DNA from: Rhodospirillaceae bacterium | Lineage (GTDB): Bacteria; Pseudomonadota; Alphaproteobacteria; UBA9219 | Direction of reading: 5' to 3' | DNA length: 8,215 nucleotides | Assembly (NCBI GenBank): GCA_003486725.1 | Contig: DNGD01000241.1 | Coordinates: 1-8,215 of the forward strand | Notes under the pieces: model-generated | The model's database searches: none | The model's input: the letters and a program-made list of their open reading frames with translations, nothing else | Told to the model about the DNA's origin: nothing | In this document: positions 6,565 through 8,215 of the stretch, in pieces | Numbering within the stretch: position 1 is the first letter of the stretch | Layout: each line of letters begins with the position of its first letter | Translations under genes and position numbers: made by a program

Positions 6565-7944
6565 TTATTCGTCTTGCGCAACGTTCTGGCGCAGGGTTTT
6601 AAGCTGGGCTGCCACCAAAAAGGCCAGTTCAAGGGCTTGGGAGGCGTTCAGGCGCGGATCGCAATGGGTTTCATAGCAATTGGCCAGATCGTGCTCGGTC
6701 ACGTCCGATGCGCCGCCTGTGCATTCCGTCACGTTGCGCCCTGTCATTTCCAGATGGACACCACCCGGCCAGACGCCCTCACCCGCACAAGCGTCGAAGA
6801 AGCCCTTTACCTCGGCCAACACTTTGCTGAAATTGCGCGTTTTATAGTTCGTGCTGGCCTTCTCCGTGTTGCCATGCATAGGATCAGAGCACCAGACGAC
6901 ATTGCGGCCCTCTTCCTTGATCCGGCGCAAAAGCGGCGGCAGAAGGCTTTCCACCTTCTCGGCCCCCATACGGGTGATGAGGGTCAGGCGGCCCGCCTCG
7001 TTTTCGGGGTTCAGCTTGTCAATCAGACGAAGCAGATCGTCGGGCGCTAGGCTTGGCCCGCATTTCATGCCCAGCGGGTTGTTCACGCCGCGCAGGAACT
7101 CGACATGCGCATCATCGAAGCCGCGCGTGCGATCGCCTATCCACAGCATATGGGCGGACACGTCGTACCAATCGCCAGTCGTGCTATCGACGCGGGTCAA
7201 AGACTGCTCATAGGGCAGCAGCAGCGCCTCATGCGAGGTGAAGAAGTCCGTCTCGCGGATCGAAGGCGTTGTATCGGCATTCACGCCGCAAGCCTTCATG
7301 AACGCCAGCGCCTCGCCGATGCGGTTCGAGACATCCTGATAACGCTCGGCCTGCAAATCGCCCGCAACGAAATCAAGATTCCAGCTATGCACCTTATGCA
7401 AATCGGCATAGCCGCCCTGCGCAAAGGCGCGTAGCAGGTTGAGCGTCGCGGCAGATTGGTTATAGACCTGCATCATGCGCTCGGGATCAGGAACGCGCGC
7501 GGCTTCCGTGAAATCGATGCCGTTGATGATATCGCCGCGATAGCTGGGCAGGCTCACGCCGTCACGCGTTTCATTATCGTCAGAGCGCGGCTTGGCGAAC
7601 TGCCCCGCCATGCGGCCCACCTTCACAACGGGGATCGACCCGCCGAAGGTCAGCACCACGGCCATCTGCAAAATCACGCGGAAAGAGTCGCGGATGTTGG
7701 GAGCGCTGAACTCAGCGAAGCTCTCGGCGCAATCGCCGCCTTGCAGCAAGAAGGCGTTGCCCGCACACACATTGGCCAAACTCTTCTTGAGGCGTCTCGC
7801 CTCACCGGCAAAAACGAGCGGCGGCATCTTGGCTAACCGCGCTTCAACCGCGTTCACCGTTTCAGAATTCGGATAGGTGGGCTGCTGCAAAGCTGTCTTC
7901 GTGCGCCACGTGGTAGGATTCCAATCGCTATGCTTGATGTTCAT
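6565..7944 (-). CDS. 3-deoxy-7-phosphoheptulonate (DAHP) synthase, class II
   Basis: A 459-residue cytoplasmic enzyme that condenses phosphoenolpyruvate and erythrose 4-phosphate to DAHP, the first step of the shikimate pathway to aromatic amino acids. It is the class II (plant/Mycobacterium) type, unrelated at sequence level to E. coli AroF/G/H. Signatures are QGGDCAESF (68-76), [14 protein letters not shown] (108-121), WIGDRTRG (268-275), [13 protein letters not shown] (286-298), [10 protein letters not shown] (321-330), CSDPMHGNT (352-360), GGVHLEMTG (394-402) and [14 protein letters not shown] (428-441). The four metal ligands appear intact as C72, H357, E399 and D429. The spacing of the last three equals that of the M. 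tuberculosis enzyme. There is no fused chorismate mutase domain. The ATG at 7942-7944 is preceded by GGGA 7 bases upstream. Naming in this class varies (aroG, aroF, aroA), so no symbol is given. Confidence 0.96.
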   Translation of the reverse strand: MNIKHSDWNPTTWRTKTALQQPTYPNSETVNAVEARLAKMPPLVFAGEARRLKKSLANVCAGNAFLLQGGDCAESFAEFSAPNIRDSFRVILQMAVVLTFGGSIPVVKVGRMAGQFAKPRSDDNETRDGVSLPSYRGDIINGIDFTEAARVPDPERMMQVYNQSAATLNLLRAFAQGGYADLHKVHSWNLDFVAGDLQAERYQDVSNRIGEALAFMKACGVNADTTPSIRETDFFTSHEALLLPYEQSLTRVDSTTGDWYDVSAHMLWIGDRTRGFDDAHVEFLRGVNNPLGMKCGPSLAPDDLLRLIDKLNPENEAGRLTLITRMGAEKVESLLPPLLRRIKEEGRNVVWCSDPMHGNTEKASTNYKTRNFSKVLAEVKGFFDACAGEGVWPGGVHLEMTGRNVTECTGGASDVTEHDLANCYETHCDPRLNASQALELAFLVAAQLKTLRQNVAQDE

Positions 7945-7966
7945 GATGCTGTCCCGCTATGTAAAA

Positions 7967-8032
7967 TGATCCGGTGATCCGGCGGTTTTGAAGTTCAATA
8001 ATGTGGGTGAGTAGCGCGTGTGTATGATCCGG
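7967..8032. repeat. Three TGATCCGG copies upstream of the DAHP synthase gene
   Basis: TGATCCGG occurs at 7967-7974 and again immediately at 7975-7982 in tandem, then at 8025-8032, where it runs into a second CCGG (ATTACCGG, to 8040). On the transcribed strand these read CCGGATCA. They lie 23 to 88 bases before the DAHP synthase start, where a promoter and operator would be expected, so they may be regulator sites. No convincing -35/-10 pair could be placed. Confidence 0.4.
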
Positions 8033-8051
8033 ATTACCGGAACCAATAACC

Positions 8052-8092
8052 AAAAAAGTATGCATAAGCGCCCCCGAAACGGGCGGGCTTAT
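8052..8092 (-). terminator. Rho-independent terminator downstream of the gene at the right edge
   Basis: On the minus strand a stem ATAAG-CGCCC pairs with GGGCG-CTTAT (arms 8081-8092 and 8064-8073), 10 base pairs with a two-base bulge and a loop of seven. Four bases of spacing-like sequence and TTTTTT (8052-8057) follow. It lies 47 bases after the stop of the partial gene at 8139 and separates it from the DAHP synthase gene. Confidence 0.65.
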
Positions 8093-8138
8093 CAAATGCG
8101 TTCAAAGAGTAATCCTTGCTGGTCATGGGATGAGCTTA

Positions 8139-8215
8139 TCAAGCCTCAGGGATCACGGCAAGCGTTTTAGCCGCCAGCTTCTTGGCCGACTTGGCGCTGA
8201 ATATTTGGTAGGCAA
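8139..8215 (-). CDS. C-terminal end of an unidentified protein (5' part outside window)
   Basis: The minus-strand frame is open from the right edge to a TGA at 8139-8141, giving 24 residues ending AKKLAAKTLAVIPEA. Of the three minus-strand frames here, this one uses typical codons and ends just ahead of a terminator hairpin, which supports it as a true gene end. The visible part is rich in Lys and Ala. It is too short for a family assignment. Confidence 0.5.
   Translation of the reverse strand, partial: AYQIFSAKSAKKLAAKTLAVIPEA

Noticed and set aside
1..8215. Phage, CRISPR, defence or mobile-element system
   Set aside because: No transposase, integrase, spacer-repeat array, toxin-antitoxin pair or defence protein was found. 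The SNF2 helicase alone, next to purine genes, does not indicate a defence island.

Overview
This window looks like an ordinary chromosomal segment from an alphaproteobacterium. The basis is protein style: a class II (plant-type) DAHP synthase, a two-domain glutamine-dependent NAD synthetase, a long-form SAICAR synthetase, and an SNF2-type helicase ending in alphaproteobacterial manner. The DNA is moderately GC-rich and coding-dense. I cannot name the genus from sequence alone; a Rhodospirillales- or Micavibrio-like lineage is a guess.

Layout. Positions 1-738 (+) hold the 3' end of an SNF2-family helicase. Its stop codon abuts the stop of purK, which lies on the minus strand (739-1827) directly downstream of purE (1829-2431, minus). 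Between purE and purC sits a single plus-strand gene (2545-3168) for a degenerate GGDEF-domain protein. It is followed by a 160-base gap rich in inverted repeats. From 3329 to the right edge all genes are on the minus strand. In transcription order, right to left, they are: the last 24 codons of an unknown protein (8139-8215), a terminator-like hairpin, class II DAHP synthase (6565-7944), a small secreted protein (6114-6479), nadE (4410-6086) and purC (3329-4318).

How the genes work together. PurK, PurE and PurC carry out three consecutive steps of de novo purine synthesis: AIR to N5-CAIR, N5-CAIR to CAIR, and CAIR plus aspartate to SAICAR. NadE performs the last step of NAD synthesis and DAHP synthase the first step of the shikimate pathway, so the region is mostly biosynthetic. 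The secreted protein and nadE are 27 bases apart and probably co-transcribed from a good sigma-70-like promoter at 6518-6546.

I see no mobile element, CRISPR array, tRNA, rRNA or defence system, and no strong case for an undescribed system. The points most worth a second look are the lysine-rich tail on PurE, the GGDEF-like protein that has lost catalytic residues but keeps an RxxD motif inside the purine locus, the structured gap at 3169-3328, the CCTCCT placed directly before the purC start, and three TGATCCGG copies upstream of the DAHP synthase gene.
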